Shown piece by piece: positions 1-9,009 of a stretch of DNA of 64,000 nt. Source of the stretch: Desulfofarcimen acetoxidans DSM 771 (GTDB taxonomy: Bacteria; Bacillota; Desulfotomaculia; Desulfotomaculales; Desulfofarciminaceae); NCBI RefSeq assembly GCF_000024205.1, contig NC_013216.1, positions 1,736,001-1,800,000 on the forward strand. Direction: 5' to 3'. Below the pieces are notes generated by a model, which was not told the origin of the DNA, ran no database searches, and worked only from the letters and a program-made list of their open reading frames with translations. Every line of letters starts with the position of its first letter. Position 1 is the first letter of the stretch. A program made the translations under genes and the position numbers.

Positions 1-1
1 T

Positions 2-1867
2 AACCCTAACACCGGTAAGTCGACTATTTTTAACGCGCTTACCGGAGCCAGGCAGCATATAGGCAACTGGCCGGGGGTTACTGTTGATAAAAAAATGGGG
101 CAATTAACCAGGGGCAAGAAAAAAATAAATATTATTGATTTGCCTGGTACATATAGTCTCAGTGCTTATTCGCTGGAGGAAAAAATTGTTAAAGAATATC
201 TTTTAGGTGAAAAGCCTGATCTTGTTGTTAATGTGGTGGATGCTTCCAATATAGAGCGTAATCTATACCTGACGGTTCAACTGTTGGAAATGGGTATACC
301 TACAATTGTGAATTTAAATATGATGGATGAAGCAAAAAGCAAAGGCTATGAAATCAATTTGGATGTTTTAGGCAAATATTTGGGGGCTAAGGTTATTTCT
401 TCAGTAGCCACCAGTAAAAATGGATTGCAGCAATTGATCAATTCGTTAGATTCTCCTAATATGGCGATGCCTGAGGTGGCCGGAAGTTCACTGCTGGATG
501 AGTACCTGAAACAAATAGCAAATATCAGAAAATCAGAAAAAGATAGCGAGTTGATGGAAGAAGAAATCATTTCAGCACGTTATGACTTTATTAACAGGGT
601 TTTGGAAAAGTCCTTGATTATTAATGAAGCTGTAGTATCATGGCACGATAGACTGGATAATATTTTTACAAATCGTATATTAGGTATTCCTATTTTTATA
701 GCTATTATGTATATGATGTTTGAGTTGACTTTTACCTGGGTTGGCCAACCGATATCTGATTTATTGGATGGATTTATCAGCGGAACATTAACAGATTGGG
801 TTAACGGAACTATGGCGGCATTAGGAACTGCCGGGTGGTTGCAGTCCCTGGTGACAGACGGTATTATTGGTGGTGTCGGAAGTGTCGTAGTATTTGTGCC
901 ATTGATTTTTACCTTATTTTTCTTTATTAGTTTCCTTGATGGAACAGGTTATATGGCCAGAGTGGCATTTATAATGGATCGTGCTATGCGTAAGATCGGT
1001 TTGTCCGGTAAATCTATTCTACCCATGCTGATTGGTTTTGGTTGCACTGTACCGGCTATCATGGGAGCCAGGGCACTTGATACTGAAAGAGATCGCAAGA
1101 TTGCTGTTTTAATATCACCCTTTATGTCTTGCGGTGCCAGGCTTCCTGTGTACGCTCTATTTGCTGCATTGTTTTTCCCTGGAAAGGAAAGCATCATTGT
1201 TCTTTCTCTTTACCTGCTCGGGATATTAGTAGCCATTGTAATGGGATTAATCTTTAAGTCCACCTATTTCAAAGGGGATGCGGAACCCTTTTTGATGGAA
1301 CTGCCGCCTTTCCGTGTTCCTACCATTAAGACTGTTCTCCTGCAAACCTGGGAGAAGGGAAAAGGTTTTCTGGTTAAAGCAGGAACTATTATATTCAGTA
1401 TGTCTGTGGCGATTTGGTTCCTTAGCAGCTATAATTTTTCCGGTCCCTCGGATATTAAAGACAGTTTATTGGCAGCTATAGGAGGACTGATTGCTCCGAT
1501 TTTTGCTTTGCATGGTTTTGGTTCATGGCAAACAGGAGTTGCTGTACTGACCGGCATATTGGCCAAAGAAGCAGTGGTTTCAACTTTAGGTGTAATTTAT
1601 GGTATAAGTGAGCTGGCTGATGACACAGCGAAGATAGTTACACAGCTTCAAGGTACACTGGGTGCAACATTTAACAGTCTTTCCGCCTACGCATTTATGG
1701 TATTTACTCTGCTATATACACCATGCATGGCTGCTCTGGGCACAATTAAAAAGGAAATGGGCTCATGGAAATGGGCGTTGTTTGCTGCCGGGTACACCTT
1801 TGTATTGGCCTGGGTTGCTTCTCTTCTGATTTACCGGATTGGTTTGTTGTTGGGCTTGGGAGGTTAG
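2..1867 (+). CDS. feoB: Ferrous iron transporter FeoB (5' truncated by window)
   Basis: Fe2+ uptake permease with an N-terminal GTPase, in the cytoplasmic membrane. The open frame runs from base 2, so only about ten N-terminal residues are missing. The G1 motif NPNTGKST lies in the first eight codons, G3 DLPGTYSL follows near codon 46, and G4 is NMMD. The C-terminal half has many membrane segments with the two Gate cysteine motifs GFGCTVPAIMG and FMSCGARLPVYA. The ATG at 95 is internal because it lies after G1. The next gene, a Cys-rich FeoB partner, starts 30 bases downstream, so the two are likely one feo operon; feoA would be expected upstream of the window. Confidence 0.97.
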   Translation, partial: NPNTGKSTIFNALTGARQHIGNWPGVTVDKKMGQLTRGKKKINIIDLPGTYSLSAYSLEEKIVKEYLLGEKPDLVVNVVDASNIERNLYLTVQLLEMGIPTIVNLNMMDEAKSKGYEINLDVLGKYLGAKVISSVATSKNGLQQLINSLDSPNMAMPEVAGSSLLDEYLKQIANIRKSEKDSELMEEEIISARYDFINRVLEKSLIINEAVVSWHDRLDNIFTNRILGIPIFIAIMYMMFELTFTWVGQPISDLLDGFISGTLTDWVNGTMAALGTAGWLQSLVTDGIIGGVGSVVVFVPLIFTLFFFISFLDGTGYMARVAFIMDRAMRKIGLSGKSILPMLIGFGCTVPAIMGARALDTERDRKIAVLISPFMSCGARLPVYALFAALFFPGKESIIVLSLYLLGILVAIVMGLIFKSTYFKGDAEPFLMELPPFRVPTIKTVLLQTWEKGKGFLVKAGTIIFSMSVAIWFLSSYNFSGPSDIKDSLLAAIGGLIAPIFALHGFGSWQTGVAVLTGILAKEAVVSTLGVIYGISELADDTAKIVTQLQGTLGATFNSLSAYAFMVFTLLYTPCMAALGTIKKEMGSWKWALFAAGYTFVLAWVASLLIYRIGLLLGLGG

Positions 1868-1897
1868 TTCTATACATCAGGCAGGAGGGCTGCTATT

Positions 1898-2137
1898 ATG
1901 ACCGAAAGCTTTACGGGACTGCTTTCTACTTTAACTCTGGCGGCAGGCATCGGATTTTTGACTGTCAAAGGATTTTACCGGGAAGCAGTTAATCTGAAAA
2001 AAGGTAATTGTTGTGGACCGGGAAATTTATCTTGCGGTGGGAAATGTGGCAACTGTGTTGGTAATTGCAGTGGTGAATGTTATCATGAGGGGGGCGTGGG
2101 GCAGGACACTGAAGTTGCGGAAAAATGTTTAAATTAA
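1898..2137 (+). CDS. FeoB-associated Cys-rich membrane protein
   Basis: Small protein of 79 residues with one N-terminal membrane helix (about residues 8-26), then a Cys/Gly-rich tail with pairs such as NCCGPG, SCGGKCGNC and NCSGEC. This layout matches the FeoB-associated Cys-rich membrane protein family, found directly after feoB in many Firmicutes; a role in ferrous iron uptake or binding is inferred from that linkage. It starts with ATG after GGAGG (about 1883-1888). No other family fits as well. Confidence 0.85.
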   Translation: MTESFTGLLSTLTLAAGIGFLTVKGFYREAVNLKKGNCCGPGNLSCGGKCGNCVGNCSGECYHEGGVGQDTEVAEKCLN

Positions 2138-2204
2138 CTCTGTAGTTTAGCTGATATTTATCTTAACATTAATTGCATTAATGTGTAAAAGAGGTGCAGT
2201 GGCA

Positions 2205-3428
2205 ATGTCTGCGCTTGAAAATATATTTTCTGCTAATAAAACTAAAACCGGTTCAAGTTTATCCAAAAGTCAATTAGAAAAAAAATTAAAAGAAGCTAAC
2301 TTATTTAACGAAGTTTTGCTTACTCTAATAAAAACCACGGACATGGACAGCACCTTGTCAGCAATTTTGGATCTTGCTATCAAGATTACCCACAGTGAAG
2401 TGGGCGGGGTTCTGCTGACTGACCGTTTTACCAGCGATAATCAAATTATGCTGCTGCGTGGAGAGCTCACGGAAGGGCAGTTTCAAAGAATACTGGATAA
2501 AGCTAATTTTATTCGCAAGCCGGCAGCCTCCAGGCAAATAGTATATATTACAAGCAATTCTGAGGGTTTTAATGAAATGGTTAAGGCAGATCCTGCTTTA
2601 CTTTCTGTGATTTCCGTTCCCATGATCGTGGAGAGAAAAACTGTGGGTATACTGGTGTTAATGCACCGTTATACAGAAAAGGAAGATCATTTAGGAGATT
2701 ATTCAGCGCAGGATATCAGAACTGTTTCTGTATTTGCAGACCAAGCGGCGTTAGTGCTTCATAATACGCTATTAAAAATAGAAAACGGTAAAAAAGAGGT
2801 ATACTTGGAAACTATTGCCGCATTGGTATCGGCTATAGATGCAAAAGATCACTATACAAGGAATCATTCTAAGAATGTTGCCAGTGTGGCAGTAATACTA
2901 TCAGAGTTGTTAAAACTCAGTTGCCAGGAAATTCAAACCATTGAATACGGCGCTTTATTGCATGATATAGGAAAAATAGGTATCAATGAGGCAATATTAA
3001 ATAAAAAAGGCAGATTAATATATGAGGAATTTGAGATAATTAAAAATCATCCGGTTATAGGTGTAAATATATTGCAGCCGGTGGATTTTTTACAAAGCAT
3101 ACATGCTATTGTACAGAGCCACCATGAAAGAATCGACGGCAAGGGTTACCCTAATGGATTAAAGGGTGAAGATATTCCCTTTGAAGCCCGTATTGTTTCT
3201 ATTGCCGATGCCTGGGACGCTATGACTTCCGATCGTTCTTACCGAAAAGGAATGCCTATGGAAAAGGCCATTTATGAACTGCAGGAGTATGCCGGGGATC
3301 AATTTGACGCCTATATGGTAAGGGTTCTTGCAAAAATGTTTAAACAGAATCCATCTCTGTTTGTCTCGTTGCATCATTATGAGATTAATCCCAAGCCGGA
3401 GTTTATTATGGGCGGATGGCTATGTTAG
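2205..3428 (+). CDS. GAF domain / HD-GYP phosphodiesterase
   Basis: Predicted cytoplasmic c-di-GMP phosphodiesterase of 407 residues. A short N-terminal coiled segment is followed by a GAF sensor domain (about 40-195) and an HD-GYP domain (about 200-365). The HD-GYP signature is complete: HDIGKIGI, then HHERIDGKGYP and RIVSIADAWDAMTSDR. The ATG at 2205 is preferred over that at 2181 because GAGGTG (2191-2196) lies eight bases upstream of it. The signal sensed by the GAF domain is unknown. It lies between the feo genes and a Fur-box chemoreceptor, so a link to iron is possible but not shown. Confidence 0.92.
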   Translation: MSALENIFSANKTKTGSSLSKSQLEKKLKEANLFNEVLLTLIKTTDMDSTLSAILDLAIKITHSEVGGVLLTDRFTSDNQIMLLRGELTEGQFQRILDKANFIRKPAASRQIVYITSNSEGFNEMVKADPALLSVISVPMIVERKTVGILVLMHRYTEKEDHLGDYSAQDIRTVSVFADQAALVLHNTLLKIENGKKEVYLETIAALVSAIDAKDHYTRNHSKNVASVAVILSELLKLSCQEIQTIEYGALLHDIGKIGINEAILNKKGRLIYEEFEIIKNHPVIGVNILQPVDFLQSIHAIVQSHHERIDGKGYPNGLKGEDIPFEARIVSIADAWDAMTSDRSYRKGMPMEKAIYELQEYAGDQFDAYMVRVLAKMFKQNPSLFVSLHHYEINPKPEFIMGGWLC

Positions 3429-3475
3429 GGTAGTAACAACGCTGGTTAAATAAATATTTTTTTTGCTCAACTGAT

Positions 3476-3494
3476 GATAATGATAATCATTAAC
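3476..3494. promoter_or_regulatory. Fur box (18 of 19 matches)
   Basis: The 19 bases match the classical Fur consensus GATAATGATAATCATTATC at 18 positions, the only difference being A for T at the second-last base. It lies 30 bases upstream of the chemoreceptor start, where repressor binding would block transcription. The ferrous iron genes just upstream make iron control plausible. Regulation itself is inferred. Confidence 0.8.
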
Positions 3495-3524
3495 AATTTG
3501 TTGTTAATTGAAAGGATGTAGTAT

Positions 3525-4481
3525 GTGTCTCTATTCTCGAAATTATTGAACAGTACGGATAAAAATAGGAGACTGAGAACCAATGAAACGAAGTTCGGAA
3601 CAACATTTTTTAAGGATATTAATGAATTTGATGCTGTTGTTCAAAATGTAGCTGATATTAATAACAGTTTACTGAACTCCAGGGAAGAGATAAAAAGCAT
3701 GATTTCTGAAGTGTCAGAAACTGCAATGTGCACACAGGGTATGGTGAACGAATTAGATAAGCATGTAACTGAAGTCATACAGCAAATGGCGGAAACAAAT
3801 TTATCCTTAAAAAAAACCAAGGAGTTTGGTGAAGAAGGGGCTATCAGTCTTGAGAAAGCCAATACAGAAATGGAAGTTATTCAAAAACAAGTGTTGGATT
3901 CAATTAAAATATATTCCAGGCTGCAGGATGATGTCAAAACGTTTGGTGAAATGTTGGAAGCCATCAAATCCTTTGCTGATCAAACAAAATTGTTAGCGCT
4001 TAATGCATCTATTGAAGCGGCACGGGCTGGAGAAGCCGGATCAGGATTTGCTGTGGTAGCTCAGGAAATCAGCAAATTGGCTGTTAAAAGTAAAAAGATG
4101 GCTGACGGTGTTTCGATTACCCTTACACAGATAGAAGACAGTGCCGCTATGGTAATGCAGAGCATGAATAAAGGGGCGGCAGGAATTCAGACCGGTATGA
4201 ATTTAATAAACCAGGTTAACGATATTTGCCGAATAATTGTTGAGGATATGGCTAACAGTGTACTGGCAGTGGAAAAGGCTAACAGAGGGGCAGAGGCTCT
4301 GGATTTGGGAATGGATGGTGTGCAAGCTGTTGCCCAAGAAATAAACGATGTGGTAAGTAAATTTGAAAATATCTCTGAACATACCAGCAATGAATTGATA
4401 ACACAATCTGGTAGTGTACAGCAATTGGTAAGCTATTTGCAGAAAATACGGAAGTATGATGCCGCCAATATGGTTTCCTAA
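3525..4481 (+). CDS. Soluble methyl-accepting chemotaxis-type protein
   Basis: Cytoplasmic chemoreceptor-like protein of 318 residues without any membrane segment. The C-terminal half is the MCP signalling coiled coil; the hairpin tip, with [20 protein letters not shown] followed by [10 protein letters not shown], sits near residues 153-185. The N-terminal 120 residues are helical and match no sensor family that I recognise. It uses GTG at 3525, eight bases after AAGGA (3512-3516). The Fur box just upstream suggests iron control, which is unusual for a chemoreceptor. The receptor tip is well conserved, so interaction with CheA/CheW is expected. Confidence 0.9.
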   Translation: MSLFSKLLNSTDKNRRLRTNETKFGTTFFKDINEFDAVVQNVADINNSLLNSREEIKSMISEVSETAMCTQGMVNELDKHVTEVIQQMAETNLSLKKTKEFGEEGAISLEKANTEMEVIQKQVLDSIKIYSRLQDDVKTFGEMLEAIKSFADQTKLLALNASIEAARAGEAGSGFAVVAQEISKLAVKSKKMADGVSITLTQIEDSAAMVMQSMNKGAAGIQTGMNLINQVNDICRIIVEDMANSVLAVEKANRGAEALDLGMDGVQAVAQEINDVVSKFENISEHTSNELITQSGSVQQLVSYLQKIRKYDAANMVS

Positions 4482-4645
4482 AAATAATATTTTGATTTTG
4501 TATTTCAAATATACCATTGCATGTTTTACGCAGGTTGGCTAATAAGGGGCAAATCTTTTAATGCATGATTGATTTATTGCTATAAATCAAAAGAAGTTTT
4601 AATGGCCTAGCCTCAGGCTTATATCAGTCACAGGAGAGGATACTA

Positions 4646-5044
4646 ATGGCGCAAAAGGGTTGGACAAATATTAATTTTGGTTCAGTCGATTTTAAAAATG
4701 AAAAGCCCGCAAATTGCTGCAAGAATAGCTGTAATTGCAAACATTGTGCAAAAACAATACTAATTATTGGCGGAATGACTAAGTTTAAGCAGCTTTATAA
4801 GAACCTAATCGAGAGTTGTGGCCATGAATGTGAGTATTTAGATGGTTATATGAAGGGTGGAGAGAAGATTCTGGAAAGAAAGATAATGAAGTGTGATATG
4901 GTTTTTTGTCCCGTAGATTGCAACAGTCACAATGCTTGTGCCAGTGCCAAAAAATTTTGCAGAAAGCATTGTAAACCTATTACAATATTAACTTCTTCGG
5001 GCATTACTAATATGGCCCAAGCTGTAAAAAATATAAATATTTAG
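4646..5044 (+). CDS. DUF2325 family Cys-rich protein
   Basis: Protein of 132 residues. A Cys-rich head (NCCKNSCNCKHC, about residues 23-34) precedes a Rossmann-like DUF2325 domain with ILIIGG, a DGY segment and DCNSHNACASAK followed by KPITIL. The family is widespread in Firmicutes and has no firmly assigned role. Start ATG at 4646 follows AGGAGAGGA. It is about 165 bases from the chemoreceptor gene and could share its iron-regulated transcript. The Cys head might bind a metal or act in redox sensing; this is inference. Confidence 0.75.
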   Translation: MAQKGWTNINFGSVDFKNEKPANCCKNSCNCKHCAKTILIIGGMTKFKQLYKNLIESCGHECEYLDGYMKGGEKILERKIMKCDMVFCPVDCNSHNACASAKKFCRKHCKPITILTSSGITNMAQAVKNINI

Positions 5045-5065
5045 AGATACAGGATTGTATCTCTA
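5042..5065. other. Hairpin overlapping the stop codon
   Basis: A perfect 9-bp stem, TAGAGATAC with GTATCTCTA around a six-base loop, contains the stop codon of the DUF2325 gene. There is no T-run, so it is more likely an RNA-stability or processing element than a terminator. Confidence 0.45.
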
Positions 5066-5097
5066 AGTTGTACGAGGTTTATAAACGGAGATATAAG

Positions 5098-5283
5098 ATG
5101 GGAGATGAACTTTCTATGTCTCAATATAATCTTAGTTTGCAGGAAAATACACAAAAAAGCATAATGGCTATAAAAAAACTAAATGAAGCACTGACCGCAT
5201 TTGATCGTAGTTTATGTGGTATCAACACTTCTATAAAAAATTTTCAACACTTAGCTAAAGATTTACAAAAGTATAAGCTATAA
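5098..5283 (+). CDS. Small helical protein, unknown
   Basis: Predicted 61-residue protein, mostly charged and helical, rich in Gln, Asn, Lys and Leu, with no membrane segment or known motif. ATG at 5098 is chosen because CGGAG (5086-5090) lies seven bases upstream; ATG at 5116 behind GGGAG is an alternative. It follows the DUF2325 gene and ends just before a strong terminator, which supports it as the last gene of that transcript. I do not recognise the family. It could be a small partner protein of the neighbouring chemoreceptor, but nothing in the sequence shows this. Confidence 0.55.
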   Translation: MGDELSMSQYNLSLQENTQKSIMAIKKLNEALTAFDRSLCGINTSIKNFQHLAKDLQKYKL

Positions 5284-5292
5284 GAACATAGT

Positions 5293-5319
5293 TACCCCGG
5301 CAAATGTCCGGGGTATTTT
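5293..5319 (+). terminator. Rho-independent terminator
   Basis: An 8-bp stem TACCCCGG / CCGGGGTA with a seven-base loop is followed by TTTT. It sits ten bases after the small helical gene and closes the chemoreceptor transcript. Confidence 0.85.
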
Positions 5320-5482
5320 GTATATTCCCGATGATTATATTTTGTGTAAATTTATGCAGCGTAATCTTTGAACCGGGCTGAAAGCCCCTCAATTTGCATG
5401 TGGATTTAAATATTTTATAAAAAGTATTTAAAGCATTCGTACATCTACATCCGAAATGTTATACTGAAGCAGGGGGGATATT

Positions 5483-7285
5483 ATGGTTGATGATAATACA
5501 ATGTTGGAGAAAATTAAAAGCTTAAGTTTGGAAATAGAAGAATTAAAAAACAGGGTAGCTGTTTTGGAGGATGTATTCTGTAAAGAAGAAGTTCCAGTAA
5601 ACAACCATGCAACAGATATACCGGTAGTGACGGCAGCTTCAATTAATGTTCAGAAAAATCCGGTCAAGACTGAGATTCCAAACCAGGTCAGGCCGTCCGG
5701 CTCACCCAACTTGATTAAAGAGAATTTAGCGAACAAATTCAATGAAACAGGGTTGGAAAATATCATAGGCGGTACTTGGCTAAACCGTATAGGTATTATA
5801 GTCATATTTTTTGGGGCAGCTTACTTTCTTAAATACTCTTTTGACAACAAGTGGATTGGTGAATTGGCTAGAATTATTATTGGCTATATTTCTGGAATTG
5901 CGTTGATTGCTTGCAGCGAACTGGTGCTGCGGCGCAAGTACTCTTATTTTGCGCAGGGTTTTACCGGTGGAGGTATCGGCATCATCTATTTGACTACATT
6001 TGCCGCGGTTAACTTTTATCATTTGATGTATCCTTCCGTAGCCTTTGCCGTTATGGTCTTTACTGCTTTCAGCGGAGGTATTCTGGCTGTACATAACGAT
6101 GGCTACAGTATAGCAGTACTCTCTGCTCTGGGCGGGTTTCTCACTCCTTTTTTAATCGGCAGCACGGAAGCCAGGCCTCTGCTCCTATTGAGTTATATAG
6201 CTGCGCTCAATTTGGCCGTTCTTTACCTGGCCTATAATAAAAACTGGCGAAGTCTTAATTTGCTGGCATTTTTTTCTACTGCTTTGGTTTATACCGTCTA
6301 CCACTTTAATGCTTACTCTGTGGCCGACAAAAATTTATGGTTAAATCAGGTCTTTCTTACCATATATTTTATAATTTTCGGCACACTGTCCTTCTTTTAT
6401 AATATCAGGCACAATGAGAAAACCTCTGCGAGAGATATTGCGCTGCTTCTTCTAAATGCAGCTTTTTTCTATATTTCCGCCAGCAATAATTTAGATAATG
6501 TTAATGAAGACTGGTTGGATTTACTGGCAGTCACACTGGCTTTGGTTTACATGGCTCTGGCTGTTTTTCTGCATAAAAGAAAATTAGGAGACCGGTTACT
6601 TTTTCTTACTATACTGGGAACCGGCATTGCTTTTGCAACTATTGCAGTACCGCTCTTGTTTGACCAGAATTGGACTTATCCGGCATGGGCAACGGAAGCA
6701 CTGGTCCTGGTATATGCAGGCATTAAAGGAGGGAATATTTGGGTTAGGAGAGCAGGTCTAATCCTTTTATCCTTAGTGGGTCTGGAGGTTTTTACACGAT
6801 ATCCTTATTTCTTAAAATCTCCTTTTCCTGTTTTAAATCATTATTCCATAACTGCTTGTTTAGCCACTATAGGGTTTTATTTTGTAGCCCACATGTACTT
6901 TCATCGGCCCGAGATGACAGAAAAAGAACGTTTCAAGGTTTGGCCTGCAGCTATAATAGCTACCGTTTTGGCAATCAAAGAAATAAGCTGGGAAGTAACC
7001 AATTTCCTTGATTATTTTAATATCAACTTTTCTTATAATTTTTCAGTGTCTATGGCTTGGGTATTATTTGCTGTTTTTTTGCTGCTTCTAGGTATGAAAA
7101 AAGATATTAAAGGTTTTCGCTATATTTCACTGTCCCTGTTCGGCTTAACTACGGTGAAAGTCATGCTGTTTGATTTAAGCGGTTTGGCCATGATTTACAG
7201 GGTTTTAATCCTGTTTATTGTGGGAATCGTTTTAGTAGGTGTCTCATTTGTTTACCAGAAACGAGACAGAACTGGAGGGGACTGA
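5483..7285 (+). CDS. DUF2339 multi-pass membrane protein
   Basis: Integral membrane protein of 600 residues. An N-terminal coiled coil (about 3-32) and a polar linker lead into a long run of hydrophobic helices from about residue 95 to the end. The family-typical opening GGTWLNRIGIIVIFFGAAYF and the GGFLTPFLIG segment place it in DUF2339, a widespread family without a proven function. Start ATG follows GGGGGGATATT, an excellent ribosome site. The stop codon is close to the next gene, so the two are probably co-transcribed. No regulatory site is evident upstream. Confidence 0.85.
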   Translation: MVDDNTMLEKIKSLSLEIEELKNRVAVLEDVFCKEEVPVNNHATDIPVVTAASINVQKNPVKTEIPNQVRPSGSPNLIKENLANKFNETGLENIIGGTWLNRIGIIVIFFGAAYFLKYSFDNKWIGELARIIIGYISGIALIACSELVLRRKYSYFAQGFTGGGIGIIYLTTFAAVNFYHLMYPSVAFAVMVFTAFSGGILAVHNDGYSIAVLSALGGFLTPFLIGSTEARPLLLLSYIAALNLAVLYLAYNKNWRSLNLLAFFSTALVYTVYHFNAYSVADKNLWLNQVFLTIYFIIFGTLSFFYNIRHNEKTSARDIALLLLNAAFFYISASNNLDNVNEDWLDLLAVTLALVYMALAVFLHKRKLGDRLLFLTILGTGIAFATIAVPLLFDQNWTYPAWATEALVLVYAGIKGGNIWVRRAGLILLSLVGLEVFTRYPYFLKSPFPVLNHYSITACLATIGFYFVAHMYFHRPEMTEKERFKVWPAAIIATVLAIKEISWEVTNFLDYFNINFSYNFSVSMAWVLFAVFLLLLGMKKDIKGFRYISLSLFGLTTVKVMLFDLSGLAMIYRVLILFIVGIVLVGVSFVYQKRDRTGGD

Positions 7286-7320
7286 TTATAGAAGATAAAA
7301 TTTTAAAGTCTAAAGAAGCT

Positions 7321-8130
7321 ATGCGGGTACACCTCCCGTTAAACGGCCCCTTTGATATTATAGGCGATCTGCATGGATGCCTTGATGAACTAAAAATACT
7401 CTTAGCCAGGTTGGGGTATATGCAAGATGGGGCTTATTATCATCCCAACGGCCGGACTGTGGTTTTTTTAGGAGATTTAGCTGATCGTGGTCCTCACTGC
7501 CTGGCATCTGTGAGAACAGTTAAATCTATGGTAGATGCTGGTTCCGCTTTATATGTGCCGGGCAATCACTGCAACAAATTGGCTCGTTACCTGATCGGCA
7601 GAAAGGTGCAGGTTGCACATGGCATGGAAAAAACAGTAGAGGAGTATAAAGCCCTCACAGCAAGGGAAAGAGATAATTTTGCCGCGCTTTTTTTAGATTT
7701 ATATAACTCTGCTCCTCCATACATGATTCTGGATAAGGGTAATTTGGTGGTTGTGCACGGGGGAATAAGAGAAGAAATGATAGGTAAGGTTAACCACAGG
7801 ATAATTGATTTCTGTTACTACGGTGATGCCACGGGAATGACGGCGGCGGACGGTTTGCCCCTCCGCAGGGACTGGGCCCTCAATTATCATGGCTATCCCT
7901 TAATTGTTTATGGACATACACCTGTTCCTAAGCCTAAATTTATCAACAACACTATAGATATCGATCAGGGCTGCTGTATGGGAGGACATCTGACCTCTTT
8001 ACGCTACCCGGAACTAAATCTGGTGCAAGTCAAAGCTTTGGATGTATATTACGAAAGCCCAAGGTTTAAGCCTGAGTTACCTGCCAGACTGCAAAATAAA
8101 CCTGATTGGCAGCAAGGCTGCACAAGCTAA
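7321..8130 (+). CDS. PrpE-like metallophosphoesterase (PPP family)
   Basis: Predicted cytosolic metal-dependent phosphatase of the PPP fold, closest in layout to PrpE/ApaH-type bis(5'-nucleosyl)-tetraphosphatases; substrate uncertain. The metal motifs are in order: GDLHG (about 15-19), GDLADRG (about 49-55), GNH, VVVHGG and GHTPVP. The 269-residue length is near that of the family. The strongest ribosome site, GGAGGGG (7274-7280), lies far upstream of the first ATG, and the frame is open back to ATT at 7285 and ATA at 7288. A longer product with a rare start codon is therefore possible. It probably forms an operon with the DUF2339 gene. Confidence 0.85.
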   Translation: MRVHLPLNGPFDIIGDLHGCLDELKILLARLGYMQDGAYYHPNGRTVVFLGDLADRGPHCLASVRTVKSMVDAGSALYVPGNHCNKLARYLIGRKVQVAHGMEKTVEEYKALTARERDNFAALFLDLYNSAPPYMILDKGNLVVVHGGIREEMIGKVNHRIIDFCYYGDATGMTAADGLPLRRDWALNYHGYPLIVYGHTPVPKPKFINNTIDIDQGCCMGGHLTSLRYPELNLVQVKALDVYYESPRFKPELPARLQNKPDWQQGCTS

Positions 8131-8191
8131 AACATTAATACAAGATGATTGGTAATGGTTTTACGCTTCTAAACTGTTATGGCAGGATGGT

Positions 8192-8230
8192 TTTGGTTAT
8201 CCCGGTTGAACCGTGAAGGGGATAACCAAA
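8192..8230. other. 12-bp inverted repeat between convergent genes
   Basis: TTTGGTTATCCC and its exact complement GGGATAACCAAA are separated by 15 bases. The site lies between the phosphatase gene and a convergent small gene. No T-run follows on either strand, so termination is possible but not typical. Confidence 0.5.
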
Positions 8231-8248
8231 GCCAGCGTCCTAATCACA

Positions 8249-8488
8249 TTATTTTAATTTGTTATGCTCTTGCCATTTTTTGGAACGGTATTTCATGTTA
8301 AAATCTTCCTCACTCATAGAAGAAAAAATCTGTGTGGCAAATTCTTCGGCTTCCTTTTCTTCAACATCACATTCTACACAGAAATCCAGCCATAGATCGC
8401 TGTTTTCATCAAATACATTATAATCAAACTCAATATATTCCTTGTCCTTCAGGCACCTGGCGCAACGAAAATCATCTACACATCTCAT
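8249..8488 (-). CDS. Small putative zinc-ribbon protein
   Basis: Acidic 79-residue protein. Two CxxC pairs, CARC at about residues 9-12 and CVEC at about 37-40, are spaced as in a small zinc ribbon. The C-terminal half is charged and helical. Start ATG follows GAGGG with nine bases between. I do not recognise a family, and a role cannot be assigned. It is transcribed against the phosphatase gene and away from the small TGA-split frame. Coding is supported by the ribosome site and by the regular Cys spacing. Confidence 0.65.
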   Translation of the reverse strand: MRCVDDFRCARCLKDKEYIEFDYNVFDENSDLWLDFCVECDVEEKEAEEFATQIFSSMSEEDFNMKYRSKKWQEHNKLK

Positions 8489-8648
8489 CTAGTTTATCCC
8501 TCTTTCCGCATATAATAATCTCTTTTATCTTTTTAAATAAAATAAAGCTTCAACAAAGATGCTGATTTTCCTGCCGGGCAATTTTAATATACATGGCATT
8601 CTATACTTATCTAATATATAATAAAGGAAAAAGCAAGGAGGAAAAAAT

Positions 8649-8861
8649 ATGGCAGGAGTTTTGTATAACCCGCAAAACGGCAAGGTTTATGCTATGGACT
8701 ACTTGAACTTGCCTTTGATTATAAACAAAAACTCATGAGCCTGCAGGGCCAAATTAGCCCAGGGTTGGGCTTTCTGCGAGGGTATTGCTCAGGAGGAGCT
8801 GATCAACAAAGACGGGGAATGGTATCTGCCTGAAGATAAAATGGAAAAGATACAACTATAA
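8649..8861 (+). pseudogene. Small gene split by in-frame TGA (codon 30)
   Basis: An excellent ribosome site AAGGAGG stands before ATG at 8649. The frame codes 29 residues beginning MAGVLYNPQNGKVYAMDYL, meets TGA at 8736-8738, then stays open for 40 more codons to TAA at 8859. The second part looks protein-like (LAQGWAFCEGIAQEEL, DGEWYLPEDKMEKIQL). The simplest reading is a nonsense mutation, for example CGA to TGA. A selenocysteine codon is possible because a hairpin AGCCC-AGGGTT-GGGCT lies 22 bases before its loop downstream of the TGA. I do not recognise the family. Confidence 0.6.
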
Positions 8862-8886
8862 GCCCAACAAAAAAACAATCCTGATA

Positions 8887-8923
8887 AGAACCCTTACCAC
8901 TAATAAAAAATGGTAAGGGTTCT
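8887..8923. terminator. Hairpin, possible bidirectional terminator
   Basis: A perfect 13-bp stem AGAACCCTTACCA / TGGTAAGGGTTCT encloses an A-rich 11-base loop. It lies between the TGA-split gene and the convergent YvlD-like gene. A T-run appears on the minus side only about ten bases beyond the stem, so its efficiency as a terminator is uncertain. Confidence 0.45.
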
Positions 8924-9009
8924 GTGTTAATTGTAATACTATTTATTCGTTCAAAAAGGCTTTGTTTTACTTTCTGATTAAACTTATATGGCATTCCTGT
9001 TTTTATTGC

